Shown here: piece by piece, positions 1-7,866 of the stretch | Numbering within the stretch: position 1 is the first letter of the stretch | Layout: every line of letters begins with the position of its first letter | Assembly (NCBI GenBank): GCA_934630905.1 | Contig: CAKTXN010000054.1 | Span: 1-11,575 of the forward strand | Source of the DNA: an uncultured Eggerthellaceae bacterium | GTDB lineage: Bacteria; Actinomycetota; Coriobacteriia; Coriobacteriales; Eggerthellaceae | Direction: 5' to 3' | DNA length: 11,575 nucleotides | The notes under the pieces: generated by a model | Told to the model about the DNA's origin: nothing | What the model saw: the letters and a program-made list of their open reading frames with translations, nothing else | The model's database searches: none | Made by a program: the position numbers and the translations under genes

Positions 1-16
1 CATCTCCCATTGTGCG

Positions 17-1741
17 TTAGTAAGCGGCCTTCTCCGCGGCGTGCTTCACCACTTTCTCTAGCGCGCGCAGCGTGACGCCCGTGTTGTCGGGCAGGTTGAT
101 GTACAAGCAGCGTCGTCCGCGCTCGGAAAGCGTGATGAAATCGCCTGCAGCCTGGGCTTTCGCAAGTGTGCCCATGGACTTCGCCCTGCTATCCAGCTTG
201 ATATCATCCATCTCATCGGCCGAAAGAATCAGGAAAACGCCGTTGTTCTTGCCGCCCTTGTGCAGCTGGCCCGTGGAATGCAGGTAGCGCGGCCCTACTT
301 CCAAGCACGATGGCACGCCAATTTTGTCGGCCACATCGTTACGAATGTCTTCAAGCGCTTCACGGCGGCCTTCGCCCGTGTATGGCAAAAACGCCAACAG
401 ACCGAAGAAGTCACCAGGCTGAATGCTGGCGATAAGCTCCTGAACAGCGCGTTCGAGCATTTGACGCGTGCGCGTATGCATATGCCCCGCCAAACATTCG
501 GAAACGCTCACTTGGAAGCGTCCCATCTTGATACCGTTGATGGAGCTTTGCGTGAACGTAGGCTTCGGATGACCCTGCGCCAAAATGTCCAGCACCTGCT
601 TTTTCGCCGAGGCAACATCGGGCTGATCGAACGGGCACACCTTCATCAGATACCCGCACATCGCCGTGGCATACTCCCACATAATGAAATGATGTACCAG
701 GTCATAAGCGCTTTCCACGGAATACGAAAGCTGCGGAATAGCAGGGTCGATATAGTCAAGACCCTTTGCGAAGCTGACCGTTTCATCCTGAGAGTCGTTG
801 CGCGTCACGTACTTGATAACGCCACGATCGCCCGGATCCTTCGTCAACAGCAGCGGGTCAACCTCAATGTTCGGCAAAATGCCCTTGCCATCTTTGCCCA
901 GGCTCTCGGCCACCAGCTGTTCAATCCACAGACCCAAAACGCGGCCGCGCTTAGGCGTGAGGAACGAGAACTTGTCGCGGTCGTTGCAGTAGTTGTCGTA
1001 CAGGAACGTTGCCAGCTGAATTGCGGGATTGTCCAGGTCATCGGTGCTGCACATCTCTTCGGCAATGCGCGCCTCTTCCATAAGCGCGTCCAGACGAATG
1101 CCCACAAGTGCCGCCGGAAGCAGCCCGAAAACAGAAAGCGCCGAGTAACGACCGCCTACGGAAGGCTCGCCGTATAAAACGTTGCGCCAGTTTTCCTCGT
1201 ACGCCTGCTTAGCCAAGCTTGAATCGGGGTCCGTGATGGCAATCAGGCGTTTGACCAGCTCTTCTTCGGACAAAACCTTGCCGAATTCAGCGCGAACGGC
1301 AACAAGATATTCGTTCGGCTCAATGGTCGACCCGCTCTTCGACGAAACAATAACCAGCGTTGTTTGCGGGTTGCACTCTGACAGAATCTGGCGCAAACGC
1401 ACAGGAGAATCGGAATCAAGCGTCTTGAAAATAACACGATTCGAGTCTACCTTGTTGTACTTCGTAAGCGTCATAGCCGCCTGCGACGAACCGCCCTGCC
1501 CCAAAAGAAGCACCGTTCGCGCGCCATGGCCCACGCAATCGTCCGCAAGCGCCTGAATAGCGTCAACGGGGTACGGAGGGTTGCTTGCCAAATCAACCCA
1601 TCCCATGAACTCTTCCGCGCACTTCTGCGCCTCTTCTGAAAAGTCAAAAAGGCTTGCATCTTTCGCATGAAGCCTACTTGCCGCCTTTACCGCGATAAGC
1701 TCTCGCGCCGTGGGGCTTGAGGCTAAATCCGTTTCAGCCAT
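17..1741 (-). CDS. pgi: Glucose-6-phosphate isomerase (Tal-Pgi-type)
   Basis: Interconverts glucose 6-phosphate and fructose 6-phosphate in the cytoplasm (glycolysis/gluconeogenesis). The 574-residue product has two SIS-type sugar phosphate-binding regions, GQGGSS near residue 81 and SSKSGST near 134. The PGI active-site segment WIEQLVAESLGKDGKG lies near 272-287, and a C-terminal STGQLHKGG motif near 489-497 carries the expected catalytic lysine. That last motif and the overall length resemble the Pgi half of transaldolase-Pgi fusion proteins, but no transaldolase domain is attached here. I chose the ATG at 1739-1741: it is preceded by GAAAGAGAG at good spacing, whereas the in-frame ATG 15 nt upstream (1754-1756) has no ribosome binding site. 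It is the last of seven minus-strand genes, but a terminator at 1932-1961 separates it from the LytTR gene, so it probably has its own promoter within 1742-1931; I found no convincing -35/-10 pair there. After its TAA stop, an ATG at 8-10 could begin another gene beyond the window edge. Confidence 0.95.
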   Translation of the reverse strand: MAETDLASSPTARELIAVKAASRLHAKDASLFDFSEEAQKCAEEFMGWVDLASNPPYPVDAIQALADDCVGHGARTVLLLGQGGSSQAAMTLTKYNKVDSNRVIFKTLDSDSPVRLRQILSECNPQTTLVIVSSKSGSTIEPNEYLVAVRAEFGKVLSEEELVKRLIAITDPDSSLAKQAYEENWRNVLYGEPSVGGRYSALSVFGLLPAALVGIRLDALMEEARIAEEMCSTDDLDNPAIQLATFLYDNYCNDRDKFSFLTPKRGRVLGLWIEQLVAESLGKDGKGILPNIEVDPLLLTKDPGDRGVIKYVTRNDSQDETVSFAKGLDYIDPAIPQLSYSVESAYDLVHHFIMWEYATAMCGYLMKVCPFDQPDVASAKKQVLDILAQGHPKPTFTQSSINGIKMGRFQVSVSECLAGHMHTRTRQMLERAVQELIASIQPGDFFGLLAFLPYTGEGRREALEDIRNDVADKIGVPSCLEVGPRYLHSTGQLHKGGKNNGVFLILSADEMDDIKLDSRAKSMGTLAKAQAAGDFITLSERGRRCLYINLPDNTGVTLRALEKVVKHAAEKAAY

Positions 1742-1931
1742 ATCACTCTCTTTCATCCGCGGCGAACCATTACGGTGCCCAAGGGGTTATCCTACCATTT
1801 TGCCAGTTCATACGCGTGCTCACACGGTTTTGCTGCAATGTTTCCACATTCCGCACCCGGTTTCGCAGCAGTACAACCGCCGCAATCAAGCGTCCCTGGC
1901 GCCCTTCCTTATTTTTCGCCACTTTTTACGC

Positions 1932-1961
1932 AAAAACCTGCAGACGCAAATCTGCAGGTTT
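1932..1961 (-). terminator. Rho-independent terminator after the LytTR regulator gene
   Basis: A perfect 11-bp inverted repeat (1934-1944 with 1951-1961) has a 6-nt loop. Read on the minus strand, the stem is followed by a T run (A run at 1932-1936 on the plus strand). It lies about 57 nt past the stop codon of the LytTR gene, in the right orientation to end transcription from the luxS-mtnN-LytTR side before pgi. On the plus strand the T run is short and no gene reads into it, so the minus orientation is preferred. Confidence 0.85.
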
Positions 1962-2017
1962 GAACAAATGCTTTCTTCGCACGTTTTCGCGCTCGCGTGC
2001 TCGCGCACGGGCGCAAT

Positions 2018-2731
2018 TTACAGACCAAGCGCCTTCTTCAAAGCGGAAACGCGACGGCGCGACACCGGAATCTTTTCGTCCACATCGGCCAAGGTCAACA
2101 ACAACGTACCGCCAGCAACCGCTTCCACTTCTTGCACCATGGAAAGATTTACCAGGTAGCCGCGATGCACGCGGAAGAATCCGTGGCCGTCCAGGCGCTT
2201 TTCCAGCTGAGCCAAGCTAACCGTGGAGAAGTAACGATCAACGTCGGTCTGCAGGTACGCATAATCGTCGCGCGCCATAACGAAACGGATGCGATCGATG
2301 CTGACCAGGATTTTCTTGCCGCCCTTTTCTACCGGAATGCGCTCGGAATGCTGAGCCTGCGCATGCAGCGCAACATGCTCGCGCACACGGGCAATTGCCT
2401 GCTGCAAACGCTCGGTTTCCACAGGTTTCACCAGGTAATCAATAGCATTCACCTTGAAAGCGTCCAGCGCATGCTCACTGTAAGCGGTCACGAACACAAC
2501 TGCCGGCGGGAACTTCAAATGACGCAGCGCATCCGCCAGCTGCAAACCCGTTGCTTCGGGCATGTTAATGTCCAGGAAAATCACATCGCAGGGAAATTCC
2601 TTCAGTTTTTCAATTGCTTCGCGGACACTGCCCGCTTCTGCAACGACCTCGGTCTGGCCCGTTTCGTCCAACAAAAAGCGCAGCTCGGAACGAGCTGGAG
2701 CCTCATCGTCAACGATCATAGCTTTAAGCAC
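2018..2731 (-). CDS. LytTR-family (LytR/AlgR-type) response regulator
   Basis: Two-component transcription factor of 237 residues. An N-terminal CheY-like receiver domain (about 1-120) shows the acidic pair D8-D9, the phosphoacceptor D54 in FLDINMP, and a conserved threonine and lysine in FVTAYSEHALDAF and DYLVKPV. A C-terminal LytTR DNA-binding domain (about 135-237) contains the characteristic FFRVHRGYLVNL segment. Members normally bind paired direct repeats upstream of target promoters after phosphorylation by a membrane histidine kinase. The GTG start at 2729-2731 is chosen for a perfect AAAGGAGGT 4 nt upstream; the upstream in-frame ATG (2842) would add 37 residues with no family resemblance. 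It follows mtnN by 119 nt on the same strand, which may include its own AT-rich promoter near 2750-2775, and ends at a strong terminator. No sensor kinase is present in the window, so its partner is elsewhere or the regulator is orphan. Any link to AI-2 is inference from gene order. Confidence 0.93.
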   Translation of the reverse strand: MLKAMIVDDEAPARSELRFLLDETGQTEVVAEAGSVREAIEKLKEFPCDVIFLDINMPEATGLQLADALRHLKFPPAVVFVTAYSEHALDAFKVNAIDYLVKPVETERLQQAIARVREHVALHAQAQHSERIPVEKGGKKILVSIDRIRFVMARDDYAYLQTDVDRYFSTVSLAQLEKRLDGHGFFRVHRGYLVNLSMVQEVEAVAGGTLLLTLADVDEKIPVSRRRVSALKKALGL

Positions 2732-2735
2732 GGGT

Positions 2736-2744
2736 ACCTCCTTT
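2736..2744 (-). promoter_or_regulatory. Strong ribosome binding site fixing a GTG start
   Basis: AAAGGAGGT on the minus strand, complementary to the 16S rRNA 3' end, ends 4 nt before the GTG at 2729-2731. It decides the start of the LytTR regulator gene against the longer reading frame that opens at 2842. Confidence 0.85.
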
Positions 2745-2850
2745 GCCGTATAATAGATAACGTTCGTCAGTATATAGCAATCGGCCGCTTTTCGCATTCG
2801 CTTGTCCGCCCACGCATCAGAAAAGCACGGCAGAGGGCGCATGCGTTTAG

Positions 2851-3552
2851 TTACGCCAACAGCGTGACTGCGCGCTCAACAATAGCGGCGCAGTGGTGGG
2901 CGGCTTTCTCCTCGAAAACGGGGTAGAGTTCAGCGTCGGAGCCATCGGCTTTGTCGGAAATCGCGCGCACAATAACAAACGGAACGCCATTCAAAAAACA
3001 CGCGTGAGCAATAGCTGCGCCTTCCATTTCGCAGCAGCGCGCTGCAAACGTGCTGATGATGCGCTGTTTTTCGGCATCGGTGCGCACGAATTGATCACCC
3101 GACGCAACGCGACCGTCAAACACGGCAATATCGGTTGCAACTTGCGCCGCCGCCTGCTTGACAATGTTGCGCAGCTGCTCGTCCGCGGGGAAATAAATCT
3201 CCTTGAAACCAGGCACCTGACCAGGCTCGTAACCAAGATTGCATACGTCCATATCGTGATGGACGGCATCGGTGGACACAACCAAGTCGCCAATGTTGAT
3301 GGCGGCATCAAGCGAACCAGCCACGCCCGTGTTAATGACGTGCGTCACATTGAAGCGATCAACAAGAATCTGCGCGCAAATACCCGCGTTCACCTTGCCC
3401 ACGCTGCAGAAAACAACCACGGCGGGCACACCGCTAAACGTTCCTTCCGCAAATTCCATACCCGCAATCACCTGGGATGTTGCGTTTTCAAGGCGTCCCT
3501 TCAGGTAGCTTACCTCAACCTCCATGGCGCCAATGATGCCAATTTTCGTCAT
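2851..3552 (-). CDS. mtnN: 5'-methylthioadenosine/S-adenosylhomocysteine nucleosidase
   Basis: Cleaves adenine from S-adenosylhomocysteine and methylthioadenosine, giving S-ribosylhomocysteine and methylthioribose; the first product is the LuxS substrate. The protein has 233 residues, the usual length for the family. It begins with the typical GIIGAMEVEV segment, in which E13 matches catalytic Glu12 of the E. coli enzyme. The purine/ribose-binding EMEGAAIAH motif contains E177 (E. coli Glu174), and RAISDKAD contains D200, the general acid (E. coli Asp197). The ATG at 3550-3552 fits the family N-terminus. A GTG 12 nt upstream is possible (weak AAAGCGAG before it), and the frame stays open to 3738, but that extra stretch is Ala/Arg-rich and unlike the family. 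The 202-nt gap to luxS upstream is GC-rich with no clear promoter, so co-transcription with luxS is likely but unproven. Confidence 0.95.
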   Translation of the reverse strand: MTKIGIIGAMEVEVSYLKGRLENATSQVIAGMEFAEGTFSGVPAVVVFCSVGKVNAGICAQILVDRFNVTHVINTGVAGSLDAAINIGDLVVSTDAVHHDMDVCNLGYEPGQVPGFKEIYFPADEQLRNIVKQAAAQVATDIAVFDGRVASGDQFVRTDAEKQRIISTFAARCCEMEGAAIAHACFLNGVPFVIVRAISDKADGSDAELYPVFEEKAAHHCAAIVERAVTLLA

Positions 3553-3754
3553 GATACGAAACACGCTCGCTTTCTGTTGGTCTGTCGATACTAATGCGAA
3601 GGACGCAATGTCGCACCCGCACGCTTGCGCCGCTCGGCTGTACGCCTGTGCCGACCGGCTGCGCGCTTGCGCTAGCCAGCGGCAAGTTTCGCCCCTGCCG
3701 GCAGCCGCACTAACGTCCGCGCCTTCGCCTTTCTGCACCCCTTCTTACTCGCCC

Positions 3755-4243
3755 TTAAAACGTGGGGTACGTCATATGGGCGTCGTCGATGTTGTTCAGC
3801 GTTTGCTCCAACCAGCGCTTTGCGTGGTAGCGCGCCATGGGAAGGTCGCTGTCGTGCCAGTTCCCGCACTCTTCGGGGCGAGCACCTGGGATTTCGCCTT
3901 CGAACGATGCAATAAACGCGCACATATCGCGCAGCAGGCCAATAATGTGGCGCGGCCCGTATTCACCGAACAAAATCAAGTAGAAGCCCGTCCGGCAGCC
4001 CATGGGGCCAAAGTACAGCACGCGATCTTTCCACTCTTCGTTGTTGCGCAAAAACGTTGCCGCCAAGTGCTCAACGGCATGAACGGCCGCCGTGTCCATA
4101 ACGGGCTCGCGGTTCGGAGCCGTCCAGCGCAGGTCGAACGTGGTGGCAACCGTGCTGCCAGCGGGATCGGTATCAACGCGGGAAACGTAAACGCCCGGCT
4201 CGAGCGTCAGATGATTGATAGTAAAGCTCGCAATCTTTTCCAT
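3755..4243 (-). CDS. luxS: S-ribosylhomocysteine lyase (AI-2 synthase)
   Basis: Splits S-ribosylhomocysteine into homocysteine and 4,5-dihydroxy-2,3-pentanedione, the AI-2 precursor, completing the step begun by MtnN encoded next downstream. The 162-residue product is full length. The metal-binding HAVEH motif supplies H55, E58 and H59; the active-site cysteine is C83 in GPMGCRTGFY; and C126 in EECGNW is the third metal ligand. All catalytic residues expected for a working enzyme are therefore visible. The ATG at 4241-4243 gives the family-like start MEKIASFTINHL and has AAAGG about 7 nt upstream; the in-frame upstream start at 4309 would add 22 unrelated residues. A candidate promoter with a 13-bp palindrome over its -10 region lies directly upstream. 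This is the first gene of a luxS-mtnN-LytTR run on the minus strand. Confidence 0.97.
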   Translation of the reverse strand: MEKIASFTINHLTLEPGVYVSRVDTDPAGSTVATTFDLRWTAPNREPVMDTAAVHAVEHLAATFLRNNEEWKDRVLYFGPMGCRTGFYLILFGEYGPRHIIGLLRDMCAFIASFEGEIPGARPEECGNWHDSDLPMARYHAKRWLEQTLNNIDDAHMTYPTF

Positions 4244-4272
4244 GAGAAGCCTTTCTGTTGTGCTTTTTCTTG

Positions 4273-4285
4273 TGCCATTATGGCA
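4273..4285. promoter_or_regulatory. 13-bp palindrome over the luxS -10 region
   Basis: TGCCATTATGGCA is a perfect palindrome around its central base, with 6-bp arms. It overlaps the proposed -10 of luxS, the position expected for a repressor operator. No bound protein can be named from sequence, and a palindrome this short can occur by chance. Confidence 0.3.
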
Positions 4286-4309
4286 TAGCGGGGCGCGTTT
4301 TGCGGTCAA
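4277..4309 (-). promoter_or_regulatory. Candidate luxS promoter
   Basis: On the minus strand TTGACC (4304-4309) is a good -35. It is followed after 16 nt by TATGCC (4282-4287), and CATAAT (4277-4282) sits just after that at a longer 21-nt spacing. Either could serve as -10, placing the start of transcription about 30 nt before the luxS ATG. The spacing is not ideal for the better -10, so this is a tentative assignment. Confidence 0.4.
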
Positions 4310-4448
4310 AATGGAGCATATTCACGCGCATTGCGTCCTATCGACGTGTCATAACGACGACATTTGGAATCTCCATGAAAAGGGAGGTCAGAACAGGAAA
4401 ACGCGCGAGGCACCGCGTCTATCGGCGCGAAAGCCCCTAAGGCAGCAG

Positions 4449-5462
4449 CTATTGTTGTTGAGGAGCAGCTGCCGAACGCGCAGGAAGCTGAGCCAACACC
4501 ACAGCGGCCGCCATAAGCGCGCAGCCCAGGTACTCGCGGCCGCTGAGCACTTCGCCCAGCAACACCGCACCTGCAAGCACGCTGAAAACCGACTCCATGG
4601 AAAGCAGCAGCGACACCACCGTTGGGTTGGCGTTTTTCTGCGCGATAATTTGCAGCGTGTAGGCAACGCCCGACGAGAACACGCCCAGATACAGGATGGG
4701 CAGCACGCTTTGCCCCAAGGCAGGCAGCGAGAACTCTTCGAATACAAGCGCTGGAACTGCGGAAACGATAAAGCAAACCAAAAACTGCACACACGAAAGC
4801 TTCACGCCGTTGCAATGCGGCGAAAAGTGATCGATACACAGAATCTGAACGGCAAACAGAAGCGAGCACGCCAATACCACCAAATCGCTTGGGCGAATGG
4901 CCAGGCCTTCTTTCACGCACAGCAGATACAGCCCCACCACAGCCACAACAACGGCCATCCACACGTTTGCAGGTGCCTTCTTTTTCAGCGCCAGGCCCAA
5001 AACAGGAACAAGCACGATATACATGGCGGTAAGGAAGCCTGCTTTTCCGGCCTCGGTGTCTGCATCCAGACCGGTTTGCTGCAAAAACGTCGCGCACGCA
5101 AGCGCCAAACCGCAGCAAGCGCCGCCCAGCCAAATAGCGCGCGTTTCCTGGGGCGTGCTGCCCGTGAGCAGGCCAGCGAGCGATGCCAGCCCCTTCGCCC
5201 GAGCTGCCGATGTCGAGCCTTTCCCGGATGCTTTTTCCTGCCGCGATGCCGCCGCCGATGCCGCCGACGCCGGCCCCTTCGCCTGGCTCTTTCCCCTGTT
5301 CATCACAGCAAGAACAACCAGCACGAAGAAAAACGCCACCAGCGAGCGCGCGGCATTGAACGTAAGTGCACCCACCGTGTTGCCTTTTTGCGCCACGAAC
5401 GCAATACCCCAGATGAACGCGGCAATCAGCGGAAGAAGCGTGGTACGAAGCCTGTCGGACAT
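4449..5462 (-). CDS. EamA/DMT-family permease
   Basis: Inner-membrane transporter of the drug/metabolite superfamily, 337 residues, with two EamA-type halves and about ten hydrophobic helices. The first helix contains LIAAFIWGIAFVAQK, typical of the family. The start of the second half and the C-terminal region with SSGVAYTLQIIAQKNANP, LLLSMESVFSVLAG and LLGEVLSGREYLG are classic DMT motifs. The substrate cannot be told from sequence; relatives export amino acids, metabolites or drugs. Residues about 55-107, between helices 2 and 3, form an unusually long Ala/Ser/Gly/Lys-rich, basic loop that most relatives lack. The ATG at 5460-5462 is preceded by GAGAGGT with good spacing. It follows the AAA-ATPase gene by 55 nt, separated by a weak terminator-like site, and precedes luxS by 205 nt. 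Whether it moves a compound tied to the methyl cycle is unknown. Confidence 0.88.
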   Translation of the reverse strand: MSDRLRTTLLPLIAAFIWGIAFVAQKGNTVGALTFNAARSLVAFFFVLVVLAVMNRGKSQAKGPASAASAAASRQEKASGKGSTSAARAKGLASLAGLLTGSTPQETRAIWLGGACCGLALACATFLQQTGLDADTEAGKAGFLTAMYIVLVPVLGLALKKKAPANVWMAVVVAVVGLYLLCVKEGLAIRPSDLVVLACSLLFAVQILCIDHFSPHCNGVKLSCVQFLVCFIVSAVPALVFEEFSLPALGQSVLPILYLGVFSSGVAYTLQIIAQKNANPTVVSLLLSMESVFSVLAGAVLLGEVLSGREYLGCALMAAAVVLAQLPARSAAAPQQQ

Positions 5463-5490
5463 GGAAACCTCTCAAACGAAACGCGCGGCT

Positions 5491-5514
5491 AAAAGAAAAA
5501 CCCGACAATTGTCG
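5491..5514 (-). terminator. Possible weak terminator after the AAA ATPase gene
   Basis: The perfect 12-bp palindrome CGACAATTGTCG (5503-5514) lies 3 nt beyond the stop codon of the AAA ATPase gene. On the minus strand it is followed by GGTTTTTCTTTT. The stem can be only about 4 bp if a 4-base loop forms, so it may attenuate rather than end transcription into the permease gene. Confidence 0.4.
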
Positions 5515-5517
5515 CAC

Positions 5518-7866
5518 TTAATGCGCGGTCATGTTGCGAGAATTCGAGCAGGTGAAGTAAATAATCTGATGATTCTCGGCGAGTTTTTCCAACAGCTGGC
5601 GCGTGCGCTGCATCAAAGCGTCGTCAACGTTGATGAAGGGGTCGTCCATAACAATGAACGGACACTCTTTTTCGTAGAGCGCGTCGCAAAGCGCCATGCG
5701 CATGCACACCATGACCAGATCGGCGTAACCGGCACTCAGGCTTTCCTGATGACGCGTTGCACCCGTTTGCGGGTACGTCATATGAAAGTCACTGTCCACC
5801 TGGACTTTCTTGACGTCGATAGCTCCTGTTTCATCCACCAGCATGCGGAAATAATGCTGGAAACGCTCCTGCACCGGGCCTGCATACGTCGCGCAAAGCT
5901 GCTCTTTCGCGCGTTCCAAATAAGCCATGGTCGCATCGAGCGTTGCCACGTCTTTCTCGATTTTTTTCCGCTGTTCCGCGAGTGTCTGAAGCTGATCTTG
6001 CAGCAGGGGAATCTTATCAACGCGCTCTTGCAGCGTTTGAATGCGCTGGGAATCTTTCACACGACCCTGGAACGACCCCTCCTGCGCCGCAACTAAACGC
6101 TGTTCTTGCGTCTGAAGCTCCTGCAGGTTCAAGGTACGGAAGCGATCTTCGTCGGAACGCTTCCACGCGCACAAGCCATTTGCTTCTACGAACTGGGAAA
6201 ACGCTTGGTCGGCGGCAACAACGTTTTGGCGCATTTGATGCAGCGCGCGAGCGTTATCACGCAAGAGCCCCAGCGTTTCTGCGTTCAGCGTTCGGGGGTC
6301 AATGTGATGTGTGTCGCAGAAGGACTCGAGCTCACGTTGTGCAGCGAAAGCACGCTTGATCAGGTCGTTTGTGCGCGTCAGCGAGCGAGCGTGCTCTGCC
6401 GCACGCGCCGCAGCCTGCGCTGTCTCTCGCGCTTCTTGCGCCGCCAGCTGCACCTGCTTCTTGTGGCGCGCGCGCATAACGCCGCCGCCAACGCAGAATG
6501 CGATACCAACCAACGCTGCAGCAATTCCAGCATAGAGTTGACCTGCGAAAACGCACGCTATGCTTGCTGTATCCATTACGGCAAGCGCGGCGCCCGCCAG
6601 AAGCAGGATAACCCCCACCACAACAAGCGCGATGCCCGCACCGCCGCCTTTTACTGCGGCTGCTGCTGGAGCTGCGGTGGTCGCGGGTACTGCGGGTGCG
6701 TCATCCGACCATTCGGCGTTCCCGTAGCAACCGGCATCGGCGGCAGGAATGCCGTGCGCGCCTGCCGCGCCGCTGGTGACACCGGCGATGCCAGGAGCGG
6801 CAGCGTCAGCGCGGGTATCCGTAGCGGCATCCTGCGCGGGAGCGGACGCAGCGGCGCCTTCGCCACGAGCGACACCTTCGCCACCAGGGGTCGTTTGCAA
6901 GGCCTGCGCCGCAAACGTATCGATGTCCGCCTGCGTTACACCCGCCTGTTTCACCAGGTCAAGGCATTGCAGCGCCTCGTTCGCACGATGCACTTCCCCT
7001 TCGCTCGGCACTGCTCCGCCCAGCGACGCCTCGAGTCGCTGGTACTCGTCCCTTGCCTGCTTGCGAGCGTTTTCAAGCCGCATGCACTCAAGTGCCATGC
7101 TGCGACGCGCCTGCAAGTCAACCGCTTCGGCAATTTCCGTGCGCACCTGTGCGAGCTCATGACGCTGCTGCTCTATATTGGAAGCAAGGCGACCCTCGCG
7201 ATCACGCACGCGCTCAAGTTCGCCCTGAGCTGTGGAGAGCTGCACCAACTCTTCGTTGACCTGGGAAATCTGCGCCACAACAGCAGCGTGAGCCCCACCT
7301 TGTCCGCGATAAGGCACTTGCTGGGTGCGCGCTTTTTTCAGCAGATCCATTGCCGATTCGAAATTGCGCGTGCCATCGGTGTTGTCCACCAAATTGCCCA
7401 GTTTCGCCTTGATATCAGCCGTTCCCAACGCGTCGGCAAGGCGATTTTGCGGAATGTACGCGCTGCGCTCAAACGAATCGGCGTCCAACCCAAACAACGT
7501 AATGCCCGGAACAGAACCCAGCTCATCGGTACGCTTCCCCGAAACTTGATCGAACACCGCAAGCGCGTCATCTTTAGGCGTGCCACCAAAACGACGCTCA
7601 ATGCGGTACAAACGTCCGCCCGCATGCACGACCAGCTGGCCGCCATACGCGCCCCCTTGCCAGGGAGCATAACGACGACGCAAGTCTTTATCCAGGTCAC
7701 GCTTGTGATGACGCGGCATTCCATACAGCATGCAACGAATAAATGCCGCAAGCGTAGTTTTGCCCGAACCGTTCGGCTGCTCAATAACCGTCAGTCCATC
7801 GTTGAAATTGAACGTGCGCTGGCTCAGCCCGCCAAAATTCTCAATGGTGCAGCTCACTAAATTCAC
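5518..7866 (-). CDS. Membrane-anchored SbcC/Rad50-like AAA ATPase (YhaN-like)
   Basis: SMC-type ATPase of 782 residues, presumed to work with the metallophosphoesterase encoded just upstream as an SbcCD-like nuclease on DNA. The N-terminal half-site has QPNGSGKTT (Walker A, about 30-38) and a Q-loop in YIPQNRL near 140. The C-terminal half has a signature-like SLSAGYADL (709-717) and Walker B with catalytic acids, CPFIVMDDPF (735-744). Between them lie coiled coils (about 192-320 and 465-652). At the centre there is no CxxC zinc hook but an Ala/Pro-rich linker (325-407) and two hydrophobic helices (about 410-431 and 443-463), as known for Bacillus YhaN. The first Walker A glycine is replaced by Gln30. 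The GTG at 7864-7866 overlaps the upstream stop (GTGA) and has GGAGAGGA before it; the longer frame from 7905 is rejected. Exact DNA substrate unknown. Confidence 0.88.
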   Translation of the reverse strand: MNLVSCTIENFGGLSQRTFNFNDGLTVIEQPNGSGKTTLAAFIRCMLYGMPRHHKRDLDKDLRRRYAPWQGGAYGGQLVVHAGGRLYRIERRFGGTPKDDALAVFDQVSGKRTDELGSVPGITLFGLDADSFERSAYIPQNRLADALGTADIKAKLGNLVDNTDGTRNFESAMDLLKKARTQQVPYRGQGGAHAAVVAQISQVNEELVQLSTAQGELERVRDREGRLASNIEQQRHELAQVRTEIAEAVDLQARRSMALECMRLENARKQARDEYQRLEASLGGAVPSEGEVHRANEALQCLDLVKQAGVTQADIDTFAAQALQTTPGGEGVARGEGAAASAPAQDAATDTRADAAAPGIAGVTSGAAGAHGIPAADAGCYGNAEWSDDAPAVPATTAAPAAAAVKGGGAGIALVVVGVILLLAGAALAVMDTASIACVFAGQLYAGIAAALVGIAFCVGGGVMRARHKKQVQLAAQEARETAQAAARAAEHARSLTRTNDLIKRAFAAQRELESFCDTHHIDPRTLNAETLGLLRDNARALHQMRQNVVAADQAFSQFVEANGLCAWKRSDEDRFRTLNLQELQTQEQRLVAAQEGSFQGRVKDSQRIQTLQERVDKIPLLQDQLQTLAEQRKKIEKDVATLDATMAYLERAKEQLCATYAGPVQERFQHYFRMLVDETGAIDVKKVQVDSDFHMTYPQTGATRHQESLSAGYADLVMVCMRMALCDALYEKECPFIVMDDPFINVDDALMQRTRQLLEKLAENHQIIYFTCSNSRNMTAH

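Noticed and set aside
3553..3738. In-frame 62-residue extension upstream of mtnN
   Set aside because: The stretch is Ala/Arg/Gln-rich, unlike any MTA/SAH nucleosidase N-terminus. The ATG at 3550-3552 gives the family-standard start and length.
3553..3754. Possible SAH or SAM riboswitch between luxS and mtnN
   Set aside because: The region is GC-rich with small palindromes such as CTGCCGGCAG, but I could not match the conserved core of any SAH or SAM riboswitch class.
4380..4448. Possible terminator after the permease gene
   Set aside because: The pairing GGGGC/GCCTC with inner CGCG repeats on the minus strand is weak, and the following GCGCGTTTTCC is only a short T run.
4215..5492. 425-codon plus-strand open frame opposite the permease gene
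   Set aside because: It is rich in His, Arg and Gln with no domain or membrane pattern. It is the antisense shadow of the EamA gene, whose product has clear family motifs.
6106..7860. 584-codon plus-strand open frame opposite the AAA ATPase gene
   Set aside because: It is an antisense shadow in GC-biased DNA. Its composition is not protein-like, and the opposite strand carries Walker A, Walker B and signature motifs.
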